DNA of 64,000 nucleotides from positions 244,503 through 308,502 of the forward strand of contig NZ_JADDXT010000002.1 of NCBI RefSeq assembly GCF_015330165.1, written 5' to 3'. Every line of letters begins with the position of its first letter. Position 1 is the first letter of the stretch. Under the pieces are notes generated by a model. The model searched no databases. It was not told the origin of the DNA and saw nothing but the letters and a program-made list of their open reading frames with translations. This DNA is from Zobellia roscoffensis (lineage in GTDB: Bacteria; Bacteroidota; Bacteroidia; Flavobacteriales; Flavobacteriaceae). Positions 52,217 through 62,535 of this stretch are shown one piece after another. Made by a program: the position numbers and the translations under genes.

Positions 52217-53636
52217 TTTTTAAGGCAAAGTGCGTTTTTGTGGTTTTAGCCACTTCTATATTGTTTTCCTGCTCTCCATACTCGATTTTAAACCAATATG
52301 TAGAGGAAGGCAAGGGATTGCCATTCAGCGTTCCATCCCAGACTGAGTTAACTCCCAATTGCGCTAAAAGCTTTCCATAGCGGTCAAAAACAAACACGAT
52401 TGGATCCGTTAGCTCTTCTATTCCTTTAATATTCCAAGTATCATTAGCGCCATCATTGTTTGGAGTAAAAAACTTGGGATAACCAACTACTAGAAACTCT
52501 ATAGGTTCTGTGGTTCCGCAACCATTCTTATCATTAATTACCAAAGTATTTATACCCGGAGGAACATCATTAAAAACCGCATCATCTTGAAACTCTCCTT
52601 CATTTATTGCATATTCGTAATCTCCATCACCGTCAACGAATATTTCTATATTGTTCATATCTGGATTTAAGGACAAATTAGAGTTTAACGTTTCCACACG
52701 GTCAAGAACAGGTGTTCCATAATAGGTTATGAGAATATCATCTAAAATATGACCTCCCGCATCTGTAGTAATATCAACATGATACCTTCCTGACACAGGA
52801 CTTGATACCGTAATTTGCGTGGCAGAAGGCCCCGAACCTAATGGTGCATCTATTGTACCATCGTCATCATAATCAACAGACCAAGCAATATTAGAAATAT
52901 CTGGCCCTGCTGGGGAATTCAATGCACTCAAAGTAATATCCGGATCACCTTCACAAGCGGTTATATCCAAACCTAAAAACTCATCTCGTAACGTACAATC
53001 AAGAGCGGTATTCTGGTCAGCCCTTACGGAGCTTCCGGTAAACGTTAGCATAAAAGGCTCTCGTTCATCATCAAAATTAGTGTTGAAATTATTAATTAAA
53101 ATATAGTACACCTCACCCGGAAGCACATCTAAATACTCATCATAAGTGTTTAAATTCTGAGTTACTGAAGGTACTCCAGCTTGGCCATTTTCAGGGTTAA
53201 CCCCTAGCCCAGTAAATCTGGTATTATTCACTTCGTAATTACAACGTATAGGTTGAACAGCTCCAGTACTAATACCAACGCAATCAACATCAGGACCATA
53301 AACGGCAAAATCCCATTCCGCTGTTGGAGTTCCCGAACCAGTAACTGGTAAAGCTTCTAAGTCAAACCCTACTTGACCTTCCGTACCAGCCCTGAACACA
53401 AACCAAGATGTATTGTTTTCAATATTAGCATTGCTAACACTTCCTTTCTCAAGACAACCAGTTTCAGTAATAACTTCGGGGTCAAAATCATCTATGGCGC
53501 CACTACCATCAGCATAGCCCATTATAGGTGCATCGGCACATACAGGAATGGCCGTCCGGCAATCAGCTGAATTTTGTGCTTGAATTTCTGTACAGAAGAA
53601 AAAAACAACACAGATAACAGATAGTAAAAAACGCAT
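52212..53636 (-). CDS. T9SS type B sorting-domain surface protein (paralogue 1)
   Basis: A 474-residue secreted protein: signal peptide about residues 1-20 (ending EIQAQ); an N-terminal module (about 23-205, DCRTAIPVCADAPIMGYAD, WDFAVYGPDVDC, EVYYILINNF); a short central Ig-like part; and a T9SS type B C-terminal domain from about residue 392 (VGYPKFFTPNNDGANDTW) to the end (THFALKR). The N-terminal module and the CTD match the neighbouring 601-residue protein, so the two are a tandem duplication. Likely exported across the outer membrane; ligand unknown. Confidence 0.9.
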   Translation of the reverse strand: MRFLLSVICVVFFFCTEIQAQNSADCRTAIPVCADAPIMGYADGSGAIDDFDPEVITETGCLEKGSVSNANIENNTSWFVFRAGTEGQVGFDLEALPVTGSGTPTAEWDFAVYGPDVDCVGISTGAVQPIRCNYEVNNTRFTGLGVNPENGQAGVPSVTQNLNTYDEYLDVLPGEVYYILINNFNTNFDDEREPFMLTFTGSSVRADQNTALDCTLRDEFLGLDITACEGDPDITLSALNSPAGPDISNIAWSVDYDDDGTIDAPLGSGPSATQITVSSPVSGRYHVDITTDAGGHILDDILITYYGTPVLDRVETLNSNLSLNPDMNNIEIFVDGDGDYEYAINEGEFQDDAVFNDVPPGINTLVINDKNGCGTTEPIEFLVVGYPKFFTPNNDGANDTWNIKGIEELTDPIVFVFDRYGKLLAQLGVNSVWDGTLNGNPLPSSTYWFKIEYGEQENNIEVAKTTKTHFALKR

Positions 53637-53754
53637 AAGTATGGGGCTAAAACGATACTATTAAATAACTCACAGACAGTAATTTTAGTATGTTTAAGCT
53701 TAAAATTGAGTAGTTTATCGATAAAATACCTATTCAAAAAACAGATTCTGAAGA

Positions 53755-55557
53755 CTATCGCTTTAAAGAAAAGTGATTATTGACATACTTGGCCGTTACA
53801 GTTTCGCCATTCGCAGAAGTATACGTTAACTTAAACCAGTAATCTGATTCGGGTAAAAGCTTTCCTTTAAATACCCCATCCCATTGCTCATTGGAAGGGT
53901 CCAATTGAGCTAATAATTTTCCAAAACGATCGTAAATAGTGAGCACGGGAGAATCTAAAAATTCAGCTCCTGTAATGGTCCAATATTCATTGGAACCATC
54001 TCCGTTTGGTGTAAAAAACTTTGGAAAACCTATCACCACAATTTGTTCAGTGACATCTCCACAACCTTGTGGATTATTTACAGTAACGGTATGCATACCT
54101 GGTTCTACCTGATAGAACTTATTACCTGTTTGGTATGCCCCATCATCTAATCTGTATTCATATTCTTCCGAAACATCGGTTAATACTGTAACTGTATTAT
54201 TATTTTGCAAGTCTTCAATTTCAATATCAATAATTTGCGGTGGTCTGGAGGTTAATACGGTTACCCTTTTAGAATCGCTACAACTTAAGCCTGATTGAGA
54301 ATTTGTAACCGTTAGCTCATACTCTCCTTCTTCAGACACCAATATATTTGAAGTAATTTCACCCGAACTCCACAAATAAGAATAGTTAGGGTTTGTACTT
54401 TCCATACCAATTGTGACACCAGCATCCGCCTCACATAAAAAGACATCTTGAGGAAAATCCAAAATAGGAGTTTCTATATTGATTAACTGAAATTGCTGAG
54501 AAGCATCAAAACATCTAGAATTACGAATTGAGGTAAGGCGAACAAAAATAGTTTGAGAGCCAGACTGAGTTTGATATTCTTTTGGAAGAGCATTAGCCCC
54601 ACCAACTGCATCGGCCATTGTGGTGTGATAGCTGACCAAAAATTCATTTGAATTTTGACTTCCTAAAACTTCCATGTCTTTTTGAGAAAGATCATAAACC
54701 TCCAAACCACTGCATGAAGCATCATCAGAAACAGGATTTGCAACTGGCATAGCAGAAAAAGAAACCTGAACATCACTAATAATAGTTTCCGATGGCCTGA
54801 CTACTTCCACTCTGTAATTAGCAGATGTAGTAACTTCATATGTGGGACTGTTTTCTCCCATTATTTCCGTAAATCCACTTCCCGAGTCCAGAAACCACCG
54901 GTAAGACAAAGCACCAGAAGTTGTTCCATCCAAAATAATAGTTTCATTCTCACAAGCGGCTATGGGCGGTCCAAGAAGATTATTTATAATAGAACAATCC
55001 AGGGCATCAAAAGGATTGGTCACGAATATATGCCCAGAAAACTGAATAGAAAATCCAGAATTATTATTACTAAAATTATTGAGAAGCAAATAATAATCCT
55101 CTCCAGGAGTTACATCCAACCAAGCCTCATATTGAACATTGTCAGTATTGCCCGATGGATCTTCCCCCACCCCAACAAATGCATTCTCATCCTGATTATC
55201 AAAAAAATTACATCGTATCGGCTCCCCTAAGTTACTACAGTCATTTGATTGGTACAGAGCAAAATCCCAATCTTCCAAAGTATCTATTCCTATATTAAAA
55301 CCTAATTGTCCGGAAGCACCGGTTCTAAATCGGTACCAAGCGGAATTGGACTCAATTGCCCCGCTCAATGTTCGTTCCAAACAGCCAGTAGTTGCCGCCC
55401 CACTAAAGTCATCCACACCAAAGCCTGTAGTACCTCCGTTTACCGGAGTATTGTTACAAATTGGAATAGCATTGCTACAATCCGAGGAAACTTGTGCCAT
55501 AACAGCATTTATCCACAGAAAAAACAACATAAACCATAAGATTGCAAAACGACTCAT
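53755..55557 (-). CDS. T9SS type B sorting-domain surface protein (paralogue 2)
   Basis: A 600-residue secreted protein from the ATG at 55557 (another ATG three codons upstream at 55566 is possible). After the signal peptide (ending NAVMAQ) come an N-terminal module (about 25-200: DCSNAIPICNNTPVNGG, WDFALYQSNDC, DYYLLLNNF), Ig/PKD-like beta modules (about 205-510), and the T9SS type B domain with GFPKFFTPNGDGSNEYW and the final NHFSLKR. It shares N-terminal and C-terminal modules with paralogue 1 but has two extra beta modules. It is 118 bases upstream of paralogue 1 on the same strand. Confidence 0.9.
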   Translation of the reverse strand: MSRFAILWFMLFFLWINAVMAQVSSDCSNAIPICNNTPVNGGTTGFGVDDFSGAATTGCLERTLSGAIESNSAWYRFRTGASGQLGFNIGIDTLEDWDFALYQSNDCSNLGEPIRCNFFDNQDENAFVGVGEDPSGNTDNVQYEAWLDVTPGEDYYLLLNNFSNNNSGFSIQFSGHIFVTNPFDALDCSIINNLLGPPIAACENETIILDGTTSGALSYRWFLDSGSGFTEIMGENSPTYEVTTSANYRVEVVRPSETIISDVQVSFSAMPVANPVSDDASCSGLEVYDLSQKDMEVLGSQNSNEFLVSYHTTMADAVGGANALPKEYQTQSGSQTIFVRLTSIRNSRCFDASQQFQLINIETPILDFPQDVFLCEADAGVTIGMESTNPNYSYLWSSGEITSNILVSEEGEYELTVTNSQSGLSCSDSKRVTVLTSRPPQIIDIEIEDLQNNNTVTVLTDVSEEYEYRLDDGAYQTGNKFYQVEPGMHTVTVNNPQGCGDVTEQIVVIGFPKFFTPNGDGSNEYWTITGAEFLDSPVLTIYDRFGKLLAQLDPSNEQWDGVFKGKLLPESDYWFKLTYTSANGETVTAKYVNNHFSLKR

Positions 55558-55663
55558 TTTAAACATTATACCTTATATTATATAAAAGTACCTTCTTCCT
55601 TTTCTTAACAGCAATTTATGTTGTGTATCAAGACATATAGAACATAAAGTGCCATATTATGTA

Positions 55664-55671
55664 TATCTTTG
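55664..55671 (+). promoter_or_regulatory. -7 box of folE-cysS
   Basis: TATCTTTG matches TAnnTTTG; leader of about 80 bases to the ATG at 55758. Confidence 0.55.
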
Positions 55672-55757
55672 CAGTTCGTTTTACTCAAGACAACGTGTAA
55701 TGAATTGAAACTTTTTAAGACGAATTGGACATTAGAAATGTCAATAGATATAAGCAG

Positions 55758-56441
55758 ATGAAAATTGATAGTACTTTGGAAAAGCAATTTGATGATTTAG
55801 GAGACGACCACGTTTCTGCATCGGAAGATACACCCTTACGTGAAGACGCATTCGTATTAAGCGATGATGATAAGATTGAAAGAATAAAAGATAACGTAAG
55901 AGAGATATTGCTCACTTTAGGTTTAGACCTAGATGACGACAGTCTTAAAGGCACCCCTAATAGAGTTGCCAAAATGTTCGTAAAAGAGATTTTTGGAGGT
56001 CTACACCCAGATAGAAAACCTAAATCCTCTACGTTCAGCAATAAATATAAATACGGAGAAATGCTTGTAGAAAAGAACATTACGCTCTACTCTACCTGCG
56101 AACACCACCTTTTACCAATTGTTGGTCGTGCACACATTGCCTACATCTCTAACGGAACGGTTGTTGGCCTTTCTAAAATGAACCGTGTAGTAGATTATTA
56201 CGCAAAACGACCACAGGTACAAGAACGCTTGAACATTCAGATTGTTAGGGAGCTTCAAGAAGTTTTAGGCACGGATGATGTTGCCTGTGTTATAGACGCT
56301 AAGCACCTTTGCGTAAATTCAAGGGGCATACGCGACATAGAAAGTAGTACCGTAACAGCAGAATACGGGGGTAAGTTCAAAGAAGAAGCCGTACGCCGTG
56401 AGTTTTTAGATTACATTAAATTAGAGACCAACTTCCAATAG
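55758..56441 (+). CDS. folE: GTP cyclohydrolase I
   Basis: A 227-residue enzyme from the ATG at 55758 (MKIDSTLEKQFDDLGDDHV); the frame is open from a TTG 11 codons earlier. It converts GTP to 7,8-dihydroneopterin triphosphate, the first step of folate (and tetrahydrobiopterin-type) synthesis. Zinc ligands and active site: STCEHHLLPIVGRAHIAY (about 113-130) with Cys and two His, and the later Cys in AKHLCVNSRGI. LGLDLDDDSLKGTPNRVAKM is diagnostic. Thirteen bases separate it from cysS. Confidence 0.96.
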   Translation: MKIDSTLEKQFDDLGDDHVSASEDTPLREDAFVLSDDDKIERIKDNVREILLTLGLDLDDDSLKGTPNRVAKMFVKEIFGGLHPDRKPKSSTFSNKYKYGEMLVEKNITLYSTCEHHLLPIVGRAHIAYISNGTVVGLSKMNRVVDYYAKRPQVQERLNIQIVRELQEVLGTDDVACVIDAKHLCVNSRGIRDIESSTVTAEYGGKFKEEAVRREFLDYIKLETNFQ

Positions 56442-56454
56442 CCAATAGTATAGC

Positions 56455-57933
56455 ATGCAATTGTATCAGAACCAGAAGTTAAAGATTTACAATTCCCTTT
56501 CCGGTAAAAAAGAAACATTTAAACCTTTAAACAAAGGCCACATTGGCATGTATGTTTGCGGTCCTACGGTGTACAGCAATGTACATTTGGGCAACTGCCG
56601 TACGTTTATGTCTTTTGATATGATTTTTAGGTATCTCAAACATTTGGGATACAAAGTACGCTACGTGCGTAACATTACCGATGCGGGCCATTTGGTAGAT
56701 GATGCGGAAGACGGCGAGGACAAAATTGCGAAAAAAGCAAGACTGGAGCAATTGGAACCTATGGAAGTGGTACAACGCTACACTGTAGATTTCCATACTA
56801 TTTTAGAACAGTTCAATTTTTTACCTCCAAGTATAGAACCTACTGCTACAGGGCATATTATTGAGCAAATAGAGATTGTAAAAAGCATTCTTGATAAAGG
56901 GTTTGCTTATGAGATAAACGGTTCTGTTTATTTTGATGTTTCCAAATTTAACAACCGTCATGAGTACGGTCAATTAAGTGGAAGAAAGTTAGAAGATATG
57001 ATTGCCAACACTCGTGAACTTGCCGCTCAAGACGATAAAAAAAGTCCACAGGATTTTGCCCTTTGGAAAAAAGCCGAGCCACAGCATATTATGCGCTGGC
57101 CCTCACCTTGGGGAGATGGTTTTCCTGGATGGCACCTTGAGTGTACTGCCATGAGCACCAAATATTTGGGCGAAACTTTTGACATTCACGGTGGTGGAAT
57201 GGACCTTAAGTTTCCACATCATGAATGTGAAATAGCTCAAGCTGAAGCATGCTACGGCCATTCACCAGTTAACTATTGGATGCATGCCAATATGTTGACC
57301 ATGAACGGCAAAAAAATGGCTAAATCTACTGGGAACAATATACTTCCTGGGGAGATTTTTACCGGTGAGAACGATATTCTTAGTAAGGCCTTTTCTCCGT
57401 CCGTAGTTCGCTTTTTCATGATGCAGGCACACTATACCAGTATTCTAGATTTAAGCAATGATGCGTTGTTGGCGTCCGAAAAAGGATTCGGTCGTTTAAT
57501 GGACTCTCTTTTGGTTTTAAAAGGATTAGATACCGGTTCTACCAGCAATTTTAAAGTTGAAGCATGGAAACAACAGTGCTATGACGCCATGAACGACGAT
57601 TTTAATACACCTATTTTAATCGCCAATCTTTTTGAAGCCGTCAAACATATCAATCTAATTAAAGAAGGAAAAGAGAGTATTACCGCTACGGATAAAGAAC
57701 TACTTATACAGACTTTGAACGGGTTTATCTTTGATATTTTAGGGTTGGAACAAAAAGGAGGTTCTACTGAAGATGCAGGTAAACTTTCAGGTGTTGTAGA
57801 ACTATTGATTCAATTGCGAAAAGAAGCGCGTGAGAACAAGGATTTTGCCACATCAGATAAGATACGTGACCAGTTAGCAGAACTTGGCATTCAGTTGAAA
57901 GATGGCAAAGAAGGCACCACCTTTAGCATCTAA
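56455..57933 (+). CDS. cysS: Cysteinyl-tRNA synthetase
   Basis: A 492-residue class I synthetase. Zinc site and HIGH-type motif: [18 protein letters not shown] (about 28-45); signature KMAKSTGN (about 285-292, the KMSKS loop). [17 protein letters not shown] and [17 protein letters not shown] (about 238-261) complete the zinc-binding pocket. Cotranscribed with folE. Confidence 0.97.
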   Translation: MQLYQNQKLKIYNSLSGKKETFKPLNKGHIGMYVCGPTVYSNVHLGNCRTFMSFDMIFRYLKHLGYKVRYVRNITDAGHLVDDAEDGEDKIAKKARLEQLEPMEVVQRYTVDFHTILEQFNFLPPSIEPTATGHIIEQIEIVKSILDKGFAYEINGSVYFDVSKFNNRHEYGQLSGRKLEDMIANTRELAAQDDKKSPQDFALWKKAEPQHIMRWPSPWGDGFPGWHLECTAMSTKYLGETFDIHGGGMDLKFPHHECEIAQAEACYGHSPVNYWMHANMLTMNGKKMAKSTGNNILPGEIFTGENDILSKAFSPSVVRFFMMQAHYTSILDLSNDALLASEKGFGRLMDSLLVLKGLDTGSTSNFKVEAWKQQCYDAMNDDFNTPILIANLFEAVKHINLIKEGKESITATDKELLIQTLNGFIFDILGLEQKGGSTEDAGKLSGVVELLIQLRKEARENKDFATSDKIRDQLAELGIQLKDGKEGTTFSI

Positions 57934-57941
57934 AAAACATT

Positions 57942-58859
57942 TTAAATAATGGTATTCGTTGTTTTCGCCTGGTAATCGCCGGGCGAAATATGTTGATGGG
58001 CTTTAAACACTCTGTTAAAATAAGACCGGCTCTCAAATCCGCACTGCATATACACGTCCTTTATACTTCGTTTGGGATTTTGAAGAAGACCCACTGCTAG
58101 CTTTATTCTTTCGTTGTTTATAAACTCAATAGGAGAAATACCCAATTCATTTTTAAACACCCTATGAAAGTGAGAAGGACTTAGACATGCCTTATCACTT
58201 AAGTCATCTATATTTAAAGGCTCATGAAGATGCTCCCTAATGTATCGAATTACAGTAGCCAATCTGCTATTGGCATTTAACTGAAGCGTAGAACTAGAAT
58301 ATATTTTGCGCTCATTCGTCTGCAGGATTCTAATAATCAGTTCGCGCAACATATTATCGACAAAAAAATCTTTAGAGGGGTGATTTTCCGTAAACAGAAA
58401 TAGCAGGCGCTTTAAAATTTGATAGATACCCGCGTCGTTCACAAAATGAAAATTATAATCCATCAAGTTCCATTCCTTACCATTATGTTTTGGCATGGTC
58501 TCATTCATAAGCTGTAGCACCTTGTCTATTTTATCTTCAGAAATAGCGAGCGCCAAACAACGAGTAGGATTTTTGCGCATTGCTTCCGGAAAATCAATAC
58601 ACATAGTTTCATTAGAAGGAAGCACCAAAGATTCTCCGGGCAGAAAACTAAAAGACTCATAGTTTCTTAAATGCATTATTTTCTTTCCTTCTATCATACT
58701 TGCCAAAACAGGTTGGTCAAATTTTAATAGCACCCGTTCCGCCTGTTGATGTGTTTCAAAAACATGCAATGCAGCATTATTCAAAGTATACGAGGTTTGG
58801 TTTTCTACCAACGTTTCCAACTTCCTATTTGATAGAAATTTATCCGATAATTCAACCAT
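57942..58859 (-). CDS. AraC family transcriptional activator
   Basis: A 305-residue regulator: N-terminal AraC-type effector region (about 10-190) and a C-terminal double helix-turn-helix (LNIDDLSDKACLSPSHFHRVFK, about 215-236; SIKDVYMQCGFESRSYFNRVFK, about 264-285). It is divergent from an aldehyde dehydrogenase-DUF779 pair and probably activates it, the arrangement seen for alcohol or aldehyde-inducible genes. The inducing compound is unknown. Confidence 0.9.
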   Translation of the reverse strand: MVELSDKFLSNRKLETLVENQTSYTLNNAALHVFETHQQAERVLLKFDQPVLASMIEGKKIMHLRNYESFSFLPGESLVLPSNETMCIDFPEAMRKNPTRCLALAISEDKIDKVLQLMNETMPKHNGKEWNLMDYNFHFVNDAGIYQILKRLLFLFTENHPSKDFFVDNMLRELIIRILQTNERKIYSSSTLQLNANSRLATVIRYIREHLHEPLNIDDLSDKACLSPSHFHRVFKNELGISPIEFINNERIKLAVGLLQNPKRSIKDVYMQCGFESRSYFNRVFKAHQHISPGDYQAKTTNTII

Positions 58860-59081
58860 AACAGCACAAGTATCAATTCAACCTATTAATCCCTAAGAAA
58901 TATACAAAATAAGCATCAGTAAAATATCAATTTAACAAAGAATGATAGAATTGTTCATACCTATAGTAGAATAGGTCAGATAATTTCAGTTCAACTCCAC
59001 TACATTTAGAAAACCAATTGTACTCATCTGAAAAAGAGACACATACTAAGAAACGTATCTATTAACTTAATATACTTAACT

Positions 59082-60602
59082 ATGAGCACACAAACAGTTG
59101 AACAAGACGTATTACAAAAACCAAAGTTCAAAAGCCAGTATGAAAATTACATTGGCGGAAAATGGACAGCCCCTATGAAAGGTGAGTATTTTGACAACCT
59201 TTCTCCTGTAGACGGAAACGTATTCACTAAAATAGCCCGTTCCACATCAGAGGATATAGAACTTGCCATTGATGCCGCATGGATTGCCGCTTCCGAATGG
59301 AACAGATCGTCAGCAACCACTAGAAGCAATATGCTATTAAAAATTGCTGATGTCATGGAACGTAATCTGGAGACCTTAGCAAGAGCCGAAACTTGGGATA
59401 ATGGCAAAGCCATTAGAGAAACTACAGCTGCAGATATACCTCTGGCTATAGACCATTTTAGATATTTTGCAGGTGTAATAAGAGCAGAAGAAGGCTCCGT
59501 CAGCGAATTAGATTCAAACACCGTTGCGTTAAACGTTACCGAACCACTTGGGGTAGTAGCACAAATCATTCCTTGGAATTTCCCAATTCTTATGGCCACT
59601 TGGAAATTGGCACCCGCATTGGCCGCGGGAAACTGTGTTGTTCTAAAACCCGCAGAGCAAACCCCAGTAGGCATCCTGGTTCTTATGGAACTGATTGAAG
59701 GTATTTTACCAGCAGGCGTATTAAACGTTGTAAACGGTTTTGGCGCGGAAGCAGGCAAACCTTTAGCCTCAAGCCCAAGAATAAATAAAGTAGCTTTTAC
59801 CGGTGAAACCACTACCGGACAGTTAATTATGCAATATGCGTCTAAAAATATTACTCCCGTCACATTGGAGCTAGGTGGAAAATCACCAAATATCTTTTTT
59901 GAAAGCATTATTGATGCCGATGATGATTTCTTTGACAAATGCCTGGAAGGAGCCGTAATGTTCGCGCTCAACCAAGGAGAAGTTTGCACTTGCCCATCAA
60001 GAATGTTAGTTCAGGAAAGCATCTATGACCGCTTTATGGAAAGAGTTATAGAACGTACCAAGGCCATAAAATTAGGTCACCCGTTAGACCCAACAACAAT
60101 GATGGGTGCACAGGCTTCAAACGACCAATATGAAAAAATTCTCAATTACATTAATATCGGCAAAGAGGAAGGGTGCGAAGTACTGACTGGTGGAGAGGCG
60201 GCCTACAACGAAAGTCTTGAAGGTGGTTATTATGTACAGCCTACGATTCTTAAAGGTAACAACAAAATGAGGGTATTTCAAGAAGAAATATTTGGTCCCG
60301 TAGTTTGCGTTACCACCTTTAAAGACGAAGCCGAAGCCATAGAAATCGCCAATGACACCCTTTACGGACTAGGTGCCGGGGTTTGGACCAGGGATACACA
60401 CCAGGCCTACCAAATTTCCAGAGCGGTCCAAGCGGGTAGGGTCTGGGTAAACTGTTACCACTTGTATCCTGCTCACGCTCCTTTTGGAGGATACAAAAAA
60501 TCAGGTATTGGCAGAGAAAACCATAAGATGATGTTAGCACACTACAGACAAACTAAAAATATGCTGATTTCATACGATAAAAAGGCCATGGGCTTCTTTT
60601 AA
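59082..60602 (+). CDS. Aldehyde dehydrogenase (AcoD/ExaC type)
   Basis: A 506-residue NAD(P)-dependent aldehyde dehydrogenase. NAD-binding [14 protein letters not shown] (about 161-174), Rossmann glycine motif FTGETTTG (about 238-245), general base Glu in LELGGKSPN (about 264-272), and catalytic Cys in [11 protein letters not shown] (about 302). The [10 protein letters not shown] and C-terminal [21 protein letters not shown] (about 459-479) mark the AcoD/ExaC-like group acting on acetaldehyde and related aliphatic aldehydes. It is probably under the divergent AraC regulator. The gap 58860-59081 contains a short inverted repeat near 58961 that may bind it. Confidence 0.93.
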   Translation: MSTQTVEQDVLQKPKFKSQYENYIGGKWTAPMKGEYFDNLSPVDGNVFTKIARSTSEDIELAIDAAWIAASEWNRSSATTRSNMLLKIADVMERNLETLARAETWDNGKAIRETTAADIPLAIDHFRYFAGVIRAEEGSVSELDSNTVALNVTEPLGVVAQIIPWNFPILMATWKLAPALAAGNCVVLKPAEQTPVGILVLMELIEGILPAGVLNVVNGFGAEAGKPLASSPRINKVAFTGETTTGQLIMQYASKNITPVTLELGGKSPNIFFESIIDADDDFFDKCLEGAVMFALNQGEVCTCPSRMLVQESIYDRFMERVIERTKAIKLGHPLDPTTMMGAQASNDQYEKILNYINIGKEEGCEVLTGGEAAYNESLEGGYYVQPTILKGNNKMRVFQEEIFGPVVCVTTFKDEAEAIEIANDTLYGLGAGVWTRDTHQAYQISRAVQAGRVWVNCYHLYPAHAPFGGYKKSGIGRENHKMMLAHYRQTKNMLISYDKKAMGFF

Positions 60603-60603
60603 T

Positions 60604-60975
60604 ATGAAAACACAAAGAGTTCTAGTTACGGAGGAAGCAAAAAAGGTTATTGAAAGCCTTAAGAAAACGCATGGTGAACTTATGTTTCACCAAAGTAGTG
60701 GTTGCTGTGATGGCTCTTCGCCCATGTGTTTTAGCAAAGGTGAACTTATCCTGAACGAAACCGATATTTGGCTAGGCAAAATTGCCGATTGTGATTTTTA
60801 CATGTCTCAAGATCAGTTTGAGTATTGGAAACACACCCAACTAACCATTGATGTGACCAAGGGAAGAGGTGCTAGTTTTTCCTTGGAAATCCCATTGGGA
60901 GTACGGTTTGTGGTGAAGTCCAGGTTATTTTCTGAACAAGAGGCCCTTGAACTGGAGCCCGTTCATCATGCATAA
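60604..60975 (+). CDS. DUF779 protein
   Basis: A 123-residue cytoplasmic protein. DUF779 members are found almost always next to AcoD/ExaC-type aldehyde dehydrogenases. The conserved motif MFHQSSGCCDGSSPMCF (about residues 27-43) has three cysteines and looks like a metal or thiol site. Only one base lies between the dehydrogenase stop and this ATG, so the two are translationally coupled. A role in maturation of, or partnership with, the dehydrogenase is inferred. Confidence 0.9.
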   Translation: MKTQRVLVTEEAKKVIESLKKTHGELMFHQSSGCCDGSSPMCFSKGELILNETDIWLGKIADCDFYMSQDQFEYWKHTQLTIDVTKGRGASFSLEIPLGVRFVVKSRLFSEQEALELEPVHHA

Positions 60976-60995
60976 TAAGCTGTTTGCATAGTTTG

Positions 60996-61026
60996 AAATC
61001 CGCATTATATAATGCGGATTTTTTCA
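60996..61026 (+). terminator. Terminator of the aldehyde dehydrogenase-DUF779 unit
   Basis: A 13-bp perfect palindrome AAATCCGCATTAT/ATAATGCGGATTT (60996-61021) followed by T residues. Confidence 0.9.
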
Positions 61027-61099
61027 TTGGATTACTCCCGATTTTCAGATAAAGCTATTCCCTAAATTATCGTATTTTTACATTTCAAAACTCACTATA

Positions 61100-61333
61100 T
61101 TGGCACTTACATTAAAAAAAATAATGGTAGCTCCTTTCGTATTTCTAGTAAGGTTTTATCAACTCGCCATCTCCCCATACACACCTGCAACTTGTCGCTA
61201 CTCTCCTACTTGCTCGCAATACACCCTTGAGGCCTTGAAAAAACATGGCCTATTTAAAGGAGGTTGGTTAGCTATTAAACGTATATTTAGCTGTAATCCA
61301 TGGGGAGGGAAAGGTTACGACCCCATACCTTAA
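61100..61333 (+). CDS. yidD: Membrane protein insertion efficiency factor YidD
   Basis: A 77-residue small membrane-associated protein that helps YidC/Sec insert membrane proteins. Marks: [28 protein letters not shown] (about 21-48) with two Cys, and the C-terminal [17 protein letters not shown]. The start is TTG at 61100 or the ATG at 61124 (eight codons shorter); both leave the domain intact. It is next to lgt, both envelope-biogenesis genes. Confidence 0.92.
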   Translation: MALTLKKIMVAPFVFLVRFYQLAISPYTPATCRYSPTCSQYTLEALKKHGLFKGGWLAIKRIFSCNPWGGKGYDPIP

Positions 61334-61469
61334 ACCATTAAAACAAGTTTAACTTATATTGATTGGTATACTCTCTACTGATCGTTTAAACTTATAACTA
61401 CGATTTAAGATATAGGAAAGCCTAACGGCTATCTATTTTATTATCTTAGTGCCCTTAAAACTCCTTAAC

Positions 61470-62432
61470 ATGTACTTTTTAGGTATTATCTGGAATCCGA
61501 ATGAAACCCTTTTTTCTCTCGGTCCGTTACAGATCAAATATTATAACTTACTTTGGATTACGTCTTTTGCCCTAGGTTGGTATATAATGAAACGTATTTT
61601 CACCAATGAAAATAAAACTGTAGAGCAATTAGATTCGCTTTTTATCCATACAGTGCTAGCTACAATGTTAGGTGCTCGCTTGGGGCATGTTTTCTTTTAT
61701 GACTGGCCTTATTACAAAAATCACCTGCTAGAGATATTGCTGCCTATTCGAGAGAGTGCGTCAGGGCAACTCTTTGGTTTTATTAACGGCTACGAATTTA
61801 CCGGCTTTACCGGTCTTGCCAGTCATGGCGCCATTATTGGGGTACTGATCGGCACGTATCTATACCAAAAGAAGTATCCAGATATGAAAACCCTTTGGCT
61901 ACTGGACCGTATGGTAATTCCGTTTGCAATTGGAGCATTTTGTGTGCGATTGGGCAACTTTTTCAATTCTGAAATTAACGGAAAAGTAACTGACGAATCT
62001 TTTATTTTCGCCACAAAATTCATTCGTGATTCAGACGATATGCATCCGTCACAAGCATTAGCCATTACTCAAGAAAAGACTTTAAGTGCGGCGTATGATG
62101 CTTTAGAAAACAATCCTCAGTTTGCCGATCAATTGGCTCAGATTCCTTTTCGCCATCCAGCACAATTGTATGAAGGGGTCGCTTACATCTTTGTATTTGT
62201 TCTCCTTTACTACCTCTATTGGAATACGGATAAACGAAACAACTCAGGCTACCTCTTTGGCCTGTTCCTTGTATTGCTTTGGACCATACGTTTCTTCGTA
62301 GAATTTGTAAAGAAAAGTCAAGGTGGTTTTGAAGAAAGTCTAGGACTACTATCCACCGGTCAGTGGTTAAGCATCCCGTTCATTTTTGTTGGGCTTTATT
62401 TTATGTTTAGGCCAAAAGCTGCAAGAGCATAA
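61470..62432 (+). CDS. lgt: Prolipoprotein diacylglyceryl transferase
   Basis: A 320-residue inner-membrane enzyme from the ATG at 61470 (GTG at 61449 is possible). It transfers diacylglycerol from phosphatidylglycerol to the lipobox Cys of prelipoproteins, the first step of lipoprotein maturation; this window holds many substrates. The family signature is RLGNFFNSEINGK (about 174-186), with HGA in LASHGAIIGVLIG and the conserved Arg in the first loop region. Seven membrane helices. Longer than E. coli Lgt because of an insert around residues 195-230. Confidence 0.93.
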   Translation: MYFLGIIWNPNETLFSLGPLQIKYYNLLWITSFALGWYIMKRIFTNENKTVEQLDSLFIHTVLATMLGARLGHVFFYDWPYYKNHLLEILLPIRESASGQLFGFINGYEFTGFTGLASHGAIIGVLIGTYLYQKKYPDMKTLWLLDRMVIPFAIGAFCVRLGNFFNSEINGKVTDESFIFATKFIRDSDDMHPSQALAITQEKTLSAAYDALENNPQFADQLAQIPFRHPAQLYEGVAYIFVFVLLYYLYWNTDKRNNSGYLFGLFLVLLWTIRFFVEFVKKSQGGFEESLGLLSTGQWLSIPFIFVGLYFMFRPKAARA

Positions 62433-62535
62433 TTAATATTGATATTCTTTTACGACCGAAAACTAAAGTCGGTGTTTTGACAATGAGCAAAACGCTTCAT
62501 TTATCATCGACTTTTTAAACGTAAGCGATACTAAA

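Noticed and set aside
58955..58975. Inverted repeat between the AraC gene and the aldehyde dehydrogenase as a defined operator
   Set aside because: The CCTAT/ATAGG repeat is too short to claim as a site by eye; mentioned only in the gene entry.
59147..59989. 280-codon open frame antisense to the aldehyde dehydrogenase gene
   Set aside because: Opposite strand of a clear, complete enzyme gene; sequence is low in charged residues and lacks any domain.
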